A stretch of DNA of 64,000 nt, from NCBI GenBank assembly GCA_947561715.1, contig OX387204.1, forward strand, positions 5,709,001 through 5,773,000. The letters run 5' to 3'. Positions within the stretch are counted from its first letter, which is position 1, and each line of letters starts with the position of its first letter. The stretch is from Ascidia mentula (taxonomy: Eukaryota; Chordata; Ascidiacea; Phlebobranchia; Ascidiidae). The notes beneath the pieces were generated by a model. That model made no database searches. It had not been told where the DNA came from and saw only the letters and a list, made by a program, of their open reading frames with translations. Below, in pieces: positions 9,343-22,900 of the stretch. The position numbers were made by a program, and so were the translations under genes.

Positions 9343-12300
9343 ATGGTCGCGGGAAAAGGAACATTCGGACCCATGGACTTTGTCGTCTTCGTGGGTATGT
9401 ATCATGATGTACCTCCCGTAGACTTTATCGTAAGGTCCGGTTCGGGATTGTTTGCTGGTTTTCCTCGACGTATAATGTTATAAGTGAGGAATTACGGCAA
9501 ACCAACAGTCCTCTTTATTTTACTTCCCGTATAATTTTCTACATCACTAAATCCTTGGAAAAAAGCGTTCATAAACAAACACGTAATTCTGTGTTTCAGG
9601 AATGTTGGTGATAGCTGCAGGGATCGGCATTTTTTACGCTTTCAAAGATCGAAATGTAAAGTCGGTAAACAACTATTACTTCGGAGGTCGAAATCTTTCG
9701 CCGGTAAGTGCAATAACATATACAGTAGCTATGTTTAATTACGGTTTTTAAACCATTGTCCAAACCAACAAGAATCAACCCTAAAGACACACGCAGCCGA
9801 ATAGGAAATTTAGAATTGCTGACATTGCGCCTGCAGCTAGTTACTTACAGATACAGTTTTATATCAACTGACCTCTTTCTTGCAATAATTTCCATGTTTA
9901 CGGGATTTTGCTAGTTTTTAAATTTATTAATTTGTAATGCAGGAGTTTCCATTTTGTGCATGGGCAAAATCCCTTCAATGTTCTCCGCAAACATAACCCA
10001 CAAGACTTCTTCTCAGATTCCGGTCGGGATTTCTATGGCGGTAACGTTTATTTCATCCATCGCAGTGCTGGGTTATCCCACGCACGCTTATATGATGGGA
10101 ACAGCAGTGATATGGTTCAGCGTTGCTTCGCTCATGCAGGTCGTGGTGGCATGTGTTTATTACATACCGCTTTACCAGAGGCTTCGAACCGCATCAGTGT
10201 ACGAGGTGATTGATTTAATCCTGTGAGCATTTAAAATCAGAATGGTCGAAGTGACCGATTGACCACACGAAGCTGTCCGACTTAATGATTATCCACGGTA
10301 ATAAATTAGTATTGCACTTTTAACCGATTAGCCCGGGCATTTTGTTTTGGAAATATCATTTGTTGGCAATTCATTATTGACCCATGTTTTCACAGCTACT
10401 TCATACATTACGCTGCTTGCAAGTAATTCCTCAATTTTGTTGGGTCATTTTCCTGTTTTCTGATACTCTTTTGTATGTTTTAGTATCTGGAACTTCGATT
10501 TCACAAGAGGCTACGAAAATTTGCATCGATATTTTTCTCCATTCTCATGGTACAAGAATTTGTCGTTTGTTTTGAACATTTGTAATGTATGCTCACCTTT
10601 CTGACGTGAGTTTATTTATTAAAGCAGTTCCTATTTTCAACTTTGGTTTATTTTTGTTCCTATTTTCAACTTTGGTTTTGGAAGTCCCTTTCAATGCACT
10701 TTGATACACATCATGTGTTACAATCCACGTTGTAGATCGTTTTCATGGGACTGACTATGTATCTCACTTCACTTGCTCTGAATGCTGTCACGACGATGAA
10801 TTTCTACCTCAGCATTCTCCTAACAGCGGGAATATGTACTTTCTATACGACTCTGGTAAATTATCTGCAGAACATTTCTTTAAACTTGATCAGTATTTAC
10901 TAAAAGCGAGATCATAAAACAGGATTCGAATCGCACCAAGTCGTCGAATAAACAATTTTTGTGATTTTAGGGCGGCGCGAAAGCAGTTATATGGGTAGAC
11001 ACCGTGCAGGCTATGATAATGATGGGTGGTTCGATCGCGGTATTCATCAAGACGACACTTATTGTTGGTGGGCTACATAAGGTATGGGAAGCAATAGAAA
11101 GGGGACATAGGAACACAATTTGGAAGTAAGTGCTGATGTATGTTTTATACAAGTAAGATATTGGACTAGTTGCAGAAACAGTCCGTTCTGCTGGGCAACC
11201 ATATAGATACTATAATAAGGATGCTATATTTTGACAGAAATGGAATAACCTAAACTGTGCTTGTTAAAATGTTTTGAAATAGTTTTGAATCATTAAAATT
11301 TTTTTTCCTTCTTTGTAGCTTTAGTTTTGATCATACTGCAACCAACAGCTTTTGGTCGATTGTGGTTGGCATGGGAACGACGTGGACGTCGGCTGCAGTT
11401 TGCAGTCAACTTATGACGCAACGTTACCAGTCATGCAAGAGTGTGAGGGATGCGAGAATGTAAGAAAATATATGGTTTCAGCTACTACAGTTTATTGTTT
11501 CTGTCACGTGCTAATGTATGGCTCGCATTAACATCAGTTTCACCAGACTATCGTCCCTGGACCTAACTAATTTTGGTGTTGCATCGCAAAAATGACTTCA
11601 GTCTAGTTTGTCATTTTTTGGAATGCTTTTAAAACAATACAAGATATAACTTTCAAACACCATTCACACTACCACACTCCTTGCTTATTTGTTAATATTA
11701 AATATTAGTTCAAACCATCATATTAAGTGCATCTCTACTTTCAACTATTCCGATGGCCGGACTGTTGTTCGTGGCTGCGCTCAACGGCTGTGCGATGTAC
11801 GCCTACTTCGAAGGCTGTGATCCAAAAATGAACAACGAAATAAAGAGAATGGATCAGGTTCTTCCATATCTGGTTGTGCAGATATTTCAAGACGTGCCAG
11901 GCATGGCTGGTCTCTTTGTTTCTGCAGCTTATAGTGGGATGCTGAGGTAAAAAACAAACAAATTGATTCTGCTGCAAACAGTGGTGCACAATGTTGGTAC
12001 TTAATCACAGAGACGCACGATCTGTTTTGTAAATAATAATGCTATTGGATGGGGTGCCACCTATAATTTTTTTTTACTAAATTACATGTATCTGACACTT
12101 GAAAAGCAAACCCCGATGATTAATTTTTCTAATTTTTCCTTCAGTACGATCTCGTCGGGAATCAGTGCTGTTTCCACATTGTTTCTTGAGGATTTCATTC
12201 TTATGTGGTTTCCAACTTTAAAAGAATCAACAAAGCTTACAATCAGCAAAACTTCCAGTATGGAAACATGAACACTAGAATAACTTTATGACTTTCATCC

Positions 12301-13470
12301 TAACTGTTCGTATTTAATTCATCAGGTCTGGTGATTGGAATCCTGGTGATGACCTTAGCTTATCTTACAGGCTTTATGGGACAAACCATCATCCAGATGG
12401 CGATAATTGTGGCCGGATTGTTTGGCGGACCTTTGCTTGGACTCTATACACTCGGTGTCTTCATGCCATGGGCCAACTCTATTGTGAGTTATGTGGAATC
12501 TTTTCCTATGTCACAACATAACAGGAACTTTATTTTGTTAGGGTGCTTTGGTTGGTTTTGTTTCTGGCTTCTGTTTTTCTTTGTGGGTCGCCATCGGTGG
12601 AATTTTCTACGGTCCTAAACCGATTTCAAATGATGTTACGCCGCTTTCTACAAATCAGTGTCCGATGGCAACCACATTTACTCCCTCTATTACCACCAGT
12701 TACGCAGTTAATGTGTTTGACATGGTGTCCGATACAACAGGGTCTTTTGTTGTAACTCCGCCAAGGTGGGTCGAACAAAACAAATTTATCAAAGATTGAA
12801 ACACTTAAAAATTATTCTGAAATATTGTGGGACATTTTGATTGGATTATGTTCAATTTTACACACTGTTGATTGCTTTTGCAGATAATTTAATCTTGTTT
12901 GGTTTTGCAGACCTGCTATTACAGACTCTCTGTACTCTATATCTTACCTGTACTTGGGACTACTTGGTTTTCTTCTGTCATTTATTGTAGGATTGCTCGT
13001 TTCCTTCCTAACAGGTGAAACTGGATCAGGTGTACGTTAACACGTACTGTTTGTAAGTTTTATTCTCATGTCGGATGCCGATTTGAACAAACGTTGAACG
13101 TCCATCACCCAAGTTATTTTGCACAGTCCTATTTGTTTGAACGTGTTTTTAAGCTCTGTTATGTAGGTGTAAACTTGTTGCTAACGGTACAATTCTAGAT
13201 ATATCGTGTATGTGTAACAATATCATACTCTTACCAGGTGCAAATAATCCGAAGCAAAGTGACCCCAAGCTGTTCATGCCCTTCATTGACAATCGGTTCC
13301 TGCCCAACAAAGTTCGAACGTTCTTCAGGTTTGGCGTACCAGAAATCCAACAGAAGGCGATGGGTGACGACACAGTATCTCGCCACAGCAACACCATGCG
13401 GAAGCACGTGGAAGGTTGCGATATGGAAAACGAGCCTGAATCTCATCGACTGGAACCATTGATTTTGTAG
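9343..13470 (+). CDS. SLC5-type sodium/solute symporter, copy 2 (complete)
   Basis: Thirteen exons: 9343-9394, 9600-9703, 10017-10205, 10484-10549, 10736-10855, 10971-11125, 11319-11459, 11728-11946, 12145-12257, 12326-12483, 12542-12765, 12911-13029 and 13238-13470. Phases agree throughout and give 630 codons plus stop. Family marks in order are [10 protein letters not shown] after helix 1, the [14 protein letters not shown] unwound-helix region, [29 protein letters not shown], and the SSF signature-like [21 protein letters not shown]. Hydrophobic segments fit the ~13-helix LeuT-like fold of SLC5A8/SLC5A12. Function (family knowledge) is plasma-membrane sodium-coupled uptake of monocarboxylates or similar solutes. 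The protein starts MVAGKGTFGP where the other copies have [10 protein letters not shown], and ends LEPLIL. It looks functional. Confidence 0.9.
10627..10678 (+). repeat. Short tandem duplication in an SLC5 copy 2 intron
   Basis: The 23-base word gttcctattttcaactttgg(ttt) occurs twice with a period of 29 bases. Not seen in the same intron of the other copies. Confidence 0.7.
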
Positions 13471-14023
13471 TATCACAGATTAGTTGCGAGTTGGTGAAAA
13501 TTATGTTGATAAACAAAGTTTTCCCATCAGGGATATTTTTTTGTTGTAACCTGTGGTGTAAATAACAACGTCAGTTTTTAATGTTTCTTTCGTTGCAGTC
13601 AGAACTGTGTACTTCTCATATTGTTCACACTTTGAGTAGAATATTATTTTACAAACGAAAACTCGAACACGTTCAAGTATACTGCCCTTGCCTTTCTCTT
13701 TGTAAATAGTGTGGTTTGTTGACAAGGAAGTGCCTGACGTTTGCAAGTGACATTTGCACCCAAGTGTTATAGAGAGGTAACTGTGGTCAACAAATAACAA
13801 GAGCTTTTGTAAAGAGGAAAGTACGCAGCGGTTTTGTTTTTCAGGTGATAAAACTAGGGAGCCCACGTTTCAGCAAACGATATTTGTTATTAGTGTTTAC
13901 GGGCGCTTATTTATTGAAAAAACATTTGGATGCATGTTATGACATTTTTTTGCAATTTAATGTATTGGCATTCGATCTCATTTATTGTGTCTGTGCAGAT
14001 CTTTTTGAAGTTTTAAATTCGTA
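13471..14023 (+). promoter_or_regulatory. Intergenic region between SLC5 copies 2 and 3
   Basis: Only 553 bases. The left part matches the 3' flank of copy 1. The right part (from about 13600) carries degraded forms of the promoter blocks seen at 1585-2065, ending in gtctgtgcag at 13998, which is 25 bases before the ATG. That gcag could be a 5'-leader or spliced-leader acceptor; tunicates do trans-splice (established), but nothing here proves it. Confidence 0.5.
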
Positions 14024-17000
14024 ATGGTTGCGGAAAAAGGAGCATTCGGACCTGTGGACTTTGTCGTTTTCGTGGGTAGGTACAAATCATATGGTTCTCA
14101 TGTAGGCTTTGTATTTATGCTATCTTAACAGTGAAGAAATTATTACCCCTGAACGATCTTTAGGCAAACTGACAGCCTCACTAATTTGACTTTCCGTATA
14201 GTTGCTGTTTAATCGTACAGGTTACGTCAGGGGTCGCAACATTTCCCCAAAGACAAATTTTACCAGTGGACCGTGCTTTTTTTCGCTAACAATGTCGTTA
14301 TATGCGCATAACAATCAATGAGATTAACAGTGTCGTTATATTAACTGTTTATAGTGTTGCTCAACCTTGCGAATTGGGGACATTGAGGTTGACAACTTCC
14401 ATACGCCGACTAAACACGTAAAACAAATAAATTACGTGTTTATTAATGGGGTAATCGTGGCACAACGCGTTGGAGTCAATGTGCTGATATGAAGAAAATT
14501 TGCGTGCATGTAAGCAAACACATAACACTGTATGACAGGAATGCTGGTGATAGCTGCAGGGATCGGCATTTTCTACGCCTTCAAAGATCGAAGGGTGAAG
14601 TCAGTGGAAAATTATTACTTTGGAGGTCGAAATCTTTCGCCGGTAAAAGCCAACAACAATTAAGTAGTTGTTATCTGTTGTGAAACCCTTTTTAAAAACA
14701 AGCAAGAATTGTTCAATTGGTTGAATGAAAATCATCATAGTTCACAAGGGTTAATTTTATTTCTTAATTTATGTTTCACCCTTGAAAAAATGTTTAACGG
14801 GCGTTTTAACAAGAACAATATGCAATTCAAAAATATATTACATACATCTAAACACAGTTAATGTTTAAGAGGAACATCCCTCCACCAACATAAACCACAA
14901 GACTATTCTTCCCAGATTCCGGTCGGGATATCTATGGCGGTAACGTTTATATCATCAATCACTGTGCTGGGTTATCCCACGCACGCTTATATGATGGGAA
15001 CAGCAGTGATGTGGTTCAGCGTTGCTACGCTCGTGCAGGTCGTGGTGGCATGTGTTTATTACATACCGCTTTACCAGAGGCTTCGAAGCGCATCAGTATA
15101 CGAGGTAATTGATTTAAGTCTGTGAGGATTTACAACCAAATCAGTCAAAGTGACCGAATGTTCACACAATAAAGTTGTCCGACTTACTGATTATACACGG
15201 AAATAAATTCGTGTTCGCATTAAGAAACTCCAACCAGGAAAAACGTTGATTATCAAATCATCCAAATACCAAAGTCTACTCATATTGCATGCATAGTGTT
15301 GCTTGCAAGTCATTTTTTCATTTTCTTGGGTCATCTCCCTATTTTCTGATGCTCTTTTGTTTGTTTTAGTATCTGGAACTTCGATTTCACAGAAGAGTAC
15401 GGAAATTTGCTTCCTTATTTTTCACCTTTGTCATGGTACAGGAATTTGTCGTTTTGCTTAAATTCTGTTTCTTACTTTCTCGTTTATTTAAGGAGAAATT
15501 CTTTATTAAAGGATGATTTGCGGTTTTGTTCTCTATTGCAGCTTTGATTTTGGACGTATCTTTATTAATGCACTTTGATACATTTAACTTGGGAGTCGAA
15601 CTGGAAATGAAACCCGAACCTTTAAATAGGTTTCAGCAGTTTAATTTTTGTAAGCTGAATCCGAACGAGTAATTTGTAACCTAAAAAAAAACGGAACTAA
15701 ACCGGATATTGTGAACAGAAAAACTAATGCGTATCAATTTTGAAAATCAAAACACCCGGTATGTATTAGGCTCCGGTTATTCATACTTACACGCAACACC
15801 TATTAACGAAGTAAGACGTCTCATGCATTAGCTGACGAAAGGTCTTCCCAGTCGTTGTGCAGGACCCTTGCTCGTAGCAATTACGCTTTAAGTTCATAAC
15901 GGTAAAGTGAAACTGATGCTGCTCTAACCTGTATTTTGCTTGAAACGGACCTGAACCGAATAAAAATAACTTTTAAGAATCCTAACCGGAAATTAACCCG
16001 TACAACTAGTGGTTCGATTCCCTGCTCATTATTCGTCATTGTAGGTCATTTTCATGGGACTGACGATGTATCTCACTTCACTTGCTCTGAATGCTGTCAC
16101 GCCGATGAATTTCAATTTCAGCATTCTCCTCACAGCGGGAATATGCACCTTCTATACGACCCTGGTAAATTATCTGCAGACTTGTGGAAAAATTGAGTTA
16201 ATTGACAAAACTAACAAGGAATAGTTTGTTTAACACTTTTTTAAAAACCTGATCAATATTCACTGCAACCAAGTTCATGAATTAGAATTCGAATCGCACC
16301 GAATCATCGAATATCCAACGTTTGTGGATTTAGGGCGGCGCCAAAGCGGTTATATGGACAGACACCGTGCAGGCTGTGATAATGATGGGTGGTTCAATCG
16401 CGGTATTCATCAAGACGACACTTATTGTAGGTGGGCTACATAAGGTATGGGAAGCAATAGAAAGAGGACAAAGGAACACAATTTGGAAGTAAGTGCTGAT
16501 GTATGTTTTATACAAGTAAGATATCGGACCAGTTACAGACACAGTCCGTTGGGCAACCAAACAGATACAATAGTTAGGATATGCTATTTTGACAGAAATG
16601 GAATAACCTAAACTGTGTTTGTCAAAATCACCAAAATTTTAATGTATTCTTTGTAGTTTTAGCTTCGATCCTACTTCAACCAATAGCTTTTGGTCGATTG
16701 TGGTTGGCATGGGAACCACGTGGACGTCTGCTTCAGCTTGCAGTCAGATCATCGGGCAACGCTACCAGTCATGCAAGAGTGTGCGGGATGCGAGAATGTA
16801 AGAACATACGATTTCAGCTACTAAGTTTATTTTCGTCTTGGCCATTTTGCACTTCCCAAACTAATTACTTCATTTGAAAATATCAAATATTTGTTCAAAT
16901 CATCATATTAAGTGCATCTCTACTTTCTGCTATTCCGATGGCCGGACTGTTGTTCGTGGCTGCGCTCAACGGTTGTGCGATGTACGCATATTTCGAAGGC

Positions 17001-18596
17001 TGTGATCCAAAAATGAACAACGAAATAAAGAAAATAGACGAAACTGTTCCATATCTGGTTGTAAAGATATTTCAAGACGTACCGGGAATGGCTGGTATGT
17101 TTGTATCTGCAGCCTACAGTGGGATGCTCAGGTAAAGGATAATGTTTAAGGGGATAAAAAAACACAAAAATTTTTAAAAAATTTTGAGATTAAGTTACAA
17201 CGTAACAAAATTTGCAAATGACACTAAATACACTATTATACGTTAATCTTCTGATCTTTCCGTTAGCACAGTTTCCTCTGGAATTTGTGCAGTTTCCACA
17301 TTGCTTCTTGAAGATTTCTTTCTTATGTGGTTCCCAGACATAAAAGAAACAACGAAGCTCACTATCAGCAAAATATCCAGTATGAAAACATCAACAACAG
17401 CAACATTATTGAAATCCATCATATCAACGTATTTCTGTTGCCTCAGGTCTGGTGATTGGAATCCTGGTGACGATCTTAGCTTATCTGTTCGGTTTGATGG
17501 GACAAACCATCATCCAGATGGCGGTGACTATGATCGGATTGTTCGGTGGACCTTTGCTTGGACTCTACACACTTGGTGTCTTCATGCCATGGGCCAACTC
17601 TATTGTGAGTTATGTGTAATATTTTCATATGTCACAACATAACAGGAACTTCATTTTGTTAGGGTGCTTTGGTTGGTTATGTTTCTGGCTTCTGTTTTTC
17701 CTTGTGGGTCGCCATCGGTGGAATCATCTACGGTCCTAAATCGATTTCTAACGATGTTACGCCGCTTTCTATCAATCAGTGTCCGAATGCAACCACATTT
17801 ACTTCCTTTATTACCACCAGTCACACAGTTAATGTGTTTGACATTGTGTCCAATACAACAGGGTCTTTTATTGTAATTCCGCCAAGGTGGGTCGAACAAA
17901 ACAAATTTATCAAAGATTGAAACACTCAAAAATTATTCTGAAACACTGTGGGGTGTTCTATTGGGCTATTGACGTTTGCTTACTTGATTGTCATTTTATT
18001 TATTAATTTTTTGTTTAAATATGTTTGGTTTTACAGACCAGATATTGCAGACACTCTGTACTCTATATCTTACCTGTACTTGGGACTACTCGGATTTCTT
18101 CTGTCTTTTATTGTAGGATTACTCGTTTCCTTCTTAACAGGTGAAACTGGATCAGGTGTATGTTAACACGTACTGTTTGTAAGTTTTATTCTCATGTCGG
18201 ATGCCGATTTGAACAAACGTTGAACGTCCATCACCCAAGTTATTTCGCACAGTCCTATTTGTTTGAACGTGTTTTTAAGCTCCGTTATGTAGGAGTGAAC
18301 TTGTTGCTAAAAGTACAATTCTAAATATATCGTGTATGTGTAATAATAACATACTCTTACCAGGTGCAAATAATCCGAAGCACAGTGACCCCAAGCTGTT
18401 CATGCCCTTCATTGACAATCGGTTCCTGCCCAACAAAGTTCGAACGTTCTTCAGGTTTGGCGTACCAGAAATCCAACAGAAGGCGATGGGTGACGACACA
18501 GTTTCTCGCCACAGCGACACCTTGCGGAAGCACATGGAAGGTTGCGATATGGAAAACGAGCCTGAATCTCATCGACAAGAACCATTGATTTTGTAG
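14024..18596 (+). CDS. SLC5-type sodium/solute symporter, copy 3 (complete)
   Basis: Thirteen exons: 14024-14075, 14539-14642, 14916-15104, 15370-15435, 16045-16164, 16334-16488, 16657-16797, 16913-17131, 17267-17379, 17447-17604, 17663-17886, 18037-18155 and 18364-18596. Every exon has the same length as in copy 2, giving 630 codons plus stop. The start [17 protein letters not shown], the [10 protein letters not shown] segment, the YLELRFHRR cytosolic loop and the [14 protein letters not shown] signature are intact. Substitutions relative to copy 2 cluster in the extracellular loop near the C-terminus (exon 11: QCPNATTF, DIVSNTTGSF, with several N-glycosylation sequons), as expected for a plasma-membrane transporter. 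The tail ends QEPLIL. Looks functional. Confidence 0.9.
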
Positions 18597-19922
18597 TATT
18601 TCAGATTCATAGCGTTGGTGAATAGTTAGTTCAAGTTGGTAATCTTAATAATGATAAACATATTAGTTTTGGCTTTAGTATTTTGTTTGATGAATTTGGT
18701 TTTCGCACCTTATTATGCTTTTGTCATTGGGATTAATTTTTTTCTTGTAACTTGTGCTGCAAATAAAAATTTCTAATCACAAATTTATTTTCGTTTGCGT
18801 CAGGAATGCGTTTAAAAAATATTCACATCGTCAGTACAAAATTGTTGCTTGGGTGGAACTTGAAAGCAAAATTTATCAAAACTAAATACTGTCCACACAC
18901 AGTTACGTTTTTCACGGTATAACGTGTAGTCTGTGTTGACTATATTTTGCCACAGAAATTTTTGGTGAACGCAGCGTTGGTGTTTCTGTAAGGATATGTT
19001 TCAACACGAACAGCTGACAATGGAACGTCTGATGCGGTACGTTGCAACATATGACCTTTTGGTACATTTGTATGTGGTGTAGAAAAAAATCCATTAGAAA
19101 CAAATTCAAGTGGCAATATTCGAAAAACGTAGTTGCCAACTTATTAGGTTCTCTTAGTGTTGTAACGAATGTAATTACAGCGCAATTTCTCCCTCCAAAA
19201 ACAGTTTTGCTGGATGGGCTATAGAAACAACCAATTTTTCTCTTTGAAACCGGCTTAAGAACAAGTCACTCCCTTCTTTGAAACGGGCAAACAAAGAAAG
19301 GGGCAAGTTAACAAATCGGCCGCTATTCACAAACAAAACGCGAACACGTTCAAGTACTGTCCTTGCCTTTCTCTTTGGAAAGAACGTGATTTGTTGACAT
19401 GGTATAGGTAACGTTTGCAAGTGACATTTGCACCCAAGTATTTTGGGGATGTAACAGAAAGCTTGCAAGGCTAGTTAGAGTGCAATATTGGGAGAGTTTT
19501 TTCTGAAAGAAGCAAGGTCTCCTTTGGAAAGAAAACTTTGTTTAAAGAGTGCAAGATGGTTTACGAACACTTCTGCACACAAACTTACCGTCTTGATACG
19601 CGATGGCCAGCAAACAACAGAGTTTAACAAAAGTTTTTATGAGAAATGAAGTACGCAGCGGTTTTGTTGTCCTGGTGATAAAACTAGTAAGCCCATGAAT
19701 CGTCCAACGCTGTTTGCTATTAGTGTTTGCAGTCGCTGTTTTCGACCGTATTACAGACATCGCAGATAAGTGTATCCAAAATTTGGCAAGCAGCTGCACA
19801 AAAAGATCATACAGAACAAACATTGAAGACGGGCACATTTTCCTTTTCCAGTCAAGTTTTCTGGTCAGCTCCTTGGTTTTCGTGTCGATGCAGATTCTTA
19901 GTTTTAGAGATCAAAATTCGTA
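18597..19922 (+). promoter_or_regulatory. Intergenic region between SLC5 copies 3 and 4
   Basis: No gene. An AATAAA at 18762-18767 suits the end of the copy 3 transcript. From about 19190 the promoter blocks recur (gttaacaaatcggccgctat near 19310, then ataaaactagtaagccca near 19680), giving copy 4 an upstream region homologous to 1585-2065. Confidence 0.55.
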
Positions 19923-22900
19923 ATGGTTGCGGAAAAAGGAGCATTCGGACCTGTGGACTTTGTTGTCTTCGTGGGTAGGTACAATCATGTGATTCTCTAA
20001 AGCTTTATTGTCAAGCCCGATTGACGAATGTTTGCCGGTTTCTCTCAACAGTGTAAAATGATTAACCCCGAAAGAATTTAAACCAAGCCGACAGCCACAT
20101 TTATGTTACTTACCATACAGTTTTTGCTGATAGGGGTCGCGAACTAAAGCCTTATTCTGCCAGTGGGTTGTATTGTTTTTCCGCTGACAATATCGTTCTC
20201 TTTGCTGTGTGTAGTAAGCAAACACATAACTCTTCTGTATGACAGGAATGCTGGTGATAGCTGCGGGGATCGGCATTTTCTACGCCTTTAAAGATCGAAG
20301 GGTGAAATCAGTTGAAAATTATTACTTTGGAGGTCGAAATCTTTCGCCGGTAAAAGCACAACAACAATTAAGTAGTTGTTATCTACACGTTGTGATACTA
20401 TTTTCAAAATAAGCTAGAATGGTTCAATGGTATGGACTTGCTAGAAAATCATTGTCGATAGGAGTTGCTTTAATCCCCCAACCTATGCTCTGCCCTGAAA
20501 ATGTTTGTTTGAAACAAGCGCTTGGAAAAAGGGGTAATAAAAAGCCGTTTGCGAGGGTACTGCTAACATTATAACCTCTCAATTTACACCGCTATTGTAA
20601 CAGAATGACGAGACGAACAAAAAACATTGCTTGTGATTCGTTTAAAGTCCTGTCCCTATGTGTGTCTTACCCCGACGGAACAATTTGTTTTAGGGGGTCG
20701 GCGTATGTTTGCCCTTTCTGTTTAATAAGTTATTAATTTCCCCAATGTTTGCCCGCATGTCGATCAAAATATAGGGAACTTGGTGATAAACGGACTTGAT
20801 TGGCGAGTAAATAATTTGCTGTAAAACGCCCCAGTTATCCTGCCTGATGTACCAACAATAACATAGTGCTGTATGCGTTCCAGTACATATCCTGATAGGA
20901 AAGTCAGAAGTGTAGTTGACCACTAAAATAGAGAATATGTAATACATATATTTTGTAAATGACAGTTTGTATCAACAAAATCTCCTGATATAGTTTAATG
21001 GCTGACAAAGACTTAGCTACAGCTACAACAACTTCTGAAATTAATCCCATAAAGTCTTTTCAATTGATAAATAGATTTCGCCTATGTTTGTAAGCATCAT
21101 CAGTATAGCTTATTAAAATAGAATCATTGCAGATTAAAAAACCTAGTTAAAGTGCCATCAAAACCTTCTTCATAGATTCCGGTCGGGATGTCTATGGCGG
21201 TGACGTTTATATCATCAATCACTGTGCTGGGTTATCCCACGCACGCTTATATGATGGGAACAGCAGTGATGTGGTTCAGCGTTGCCTCGCTCGTGCAGGT
21301 CGTTGTGGCATGTGTTTATTACATACCGCTTTACCAGAGGCTTCAAACCGCATCAGTGTACGAGGTGATTGAGTTAACATTGAGGTCGTTACCCACCAGA
21401 CTTTGCCAAAGTGTTCACACGGAGATGTTACAACCAAACGAGTTACATCAAATACCGTAAATAAATTCGGATTTAGGAACACAACTCACGGGTTTTCTCA
21501 TAATGCTGAGTATAAAAAGACTGGCCCATATTGTTATTAACACTTTAACATGACAGTGTTAAAAATTCGGATTGTTATTCACAAGTTTATTTTTAATTCT
21601 CCGCTTCTATTTGGATCGATTCATATGATTACGTGTTTATTTAAACAAGTTCGACCTTTCAAATTTGGTACATGGAAAATTACTGAATATATTAACAAAA
21701 TTTACTGAATATTAATGCGGTTAAACCAAGTTATTTGTTTAGTTTTATATTACCTGCAATAATCAAATACTATTCTATATTTTAGTATCTCGAGCTTCGA
21801 TTTCACAGCAGGGTCCGAAAATTTGCTTCGTTGTTTTTCGCTACAAACATGGTAAAGAACAGTTTGTATTTCCTTCGTACTTTTGTATCTTTGGCGTGGT
21901 CGCATGTCTGGCATTGGTTTGAAACACATCTCAAAGTGTACATTGATATTATTCATTATAGATCGTTTTCCTGGGACTAACTGTATATCTCACTTCTCTT
22001 GCCTTGAATGCTGTCACGCCGGTGGATTTTAATCTCAGCATTCTCCTCACAGCGGGAATATGCACTTTCTATACGACTCTGGTAAGTTGGCCACTTGCAA
22101 TACTAGGGTTTGTGCAAACAAAAGTTAACAACAGTAAGACAACTCATTTGAAGCCTGTTCAATATAAACAGAAAAGAAGTTCGCTCCATGACACTATCTT
22201 TTGTGATTTTAGGGCGGTGCGAAAGCAGTTATATGGGCAGACACCGTGCAGGCGGTCATTATGGTCGTTGGTTCAATAGCGGTATTCATCAAGACGACAC
22301 TTATTGTAGGTGGACTACAGAAGGTTTGGGAAGCAATAGAAAGAGGACAAAGGAACACAATTTGGAAGTAAGTGCCGATTTGTGCGCACCAAATGTTAAT
22401 GTTATCACATCAGTTGCATAAAATTCCGCTAAGCTGAGTCCCAACTGGGCCCGAAAACGGAAAAAGTACCAATGCCCCAATACCAGCAAAGCTGTTTTAA
22501 AAAAGCTTATTTGTGCTTTGAATCAGACCACTCAAGAATTATTTTTTGCTTTGCAGCTTTAGTCTTGATCCCACTTCAACCAATAGCTTTTGGTCGATTG
22601 TGGTCGGCATGGGAACGACGTGGACGTCTGTTTCAGTTTGCAGTCAGCTGATCGCGCAACGCTACCAGTCATGCAAGAGTGTGGCGGATGCAAGGATGTA
22701 AAAACATAGGGTTTTTCACATTGACATCAGTTTCACCCAGCAGACTATGATCCCAGAGACCATCACTTTTTGGGGGGGTCCCAGCACATTTTGTTTGCGG
22801 CACACCAAAAATTTATAACAGTTTAATTTTCCACCTAATCTTTTTTAAAACAACACTAATGAATATACGGATACGCAACAGCATTTAATTCCAAGTACGA

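Noticed and set aside
13998-14023. Calling a spliced-leader trans-splice site before SLC5 copy 3
   Set aside because: A gcag acceptor near the ATG fits both trans-splicing and an ordinary leader intron; the sequence alone cannot separate them.
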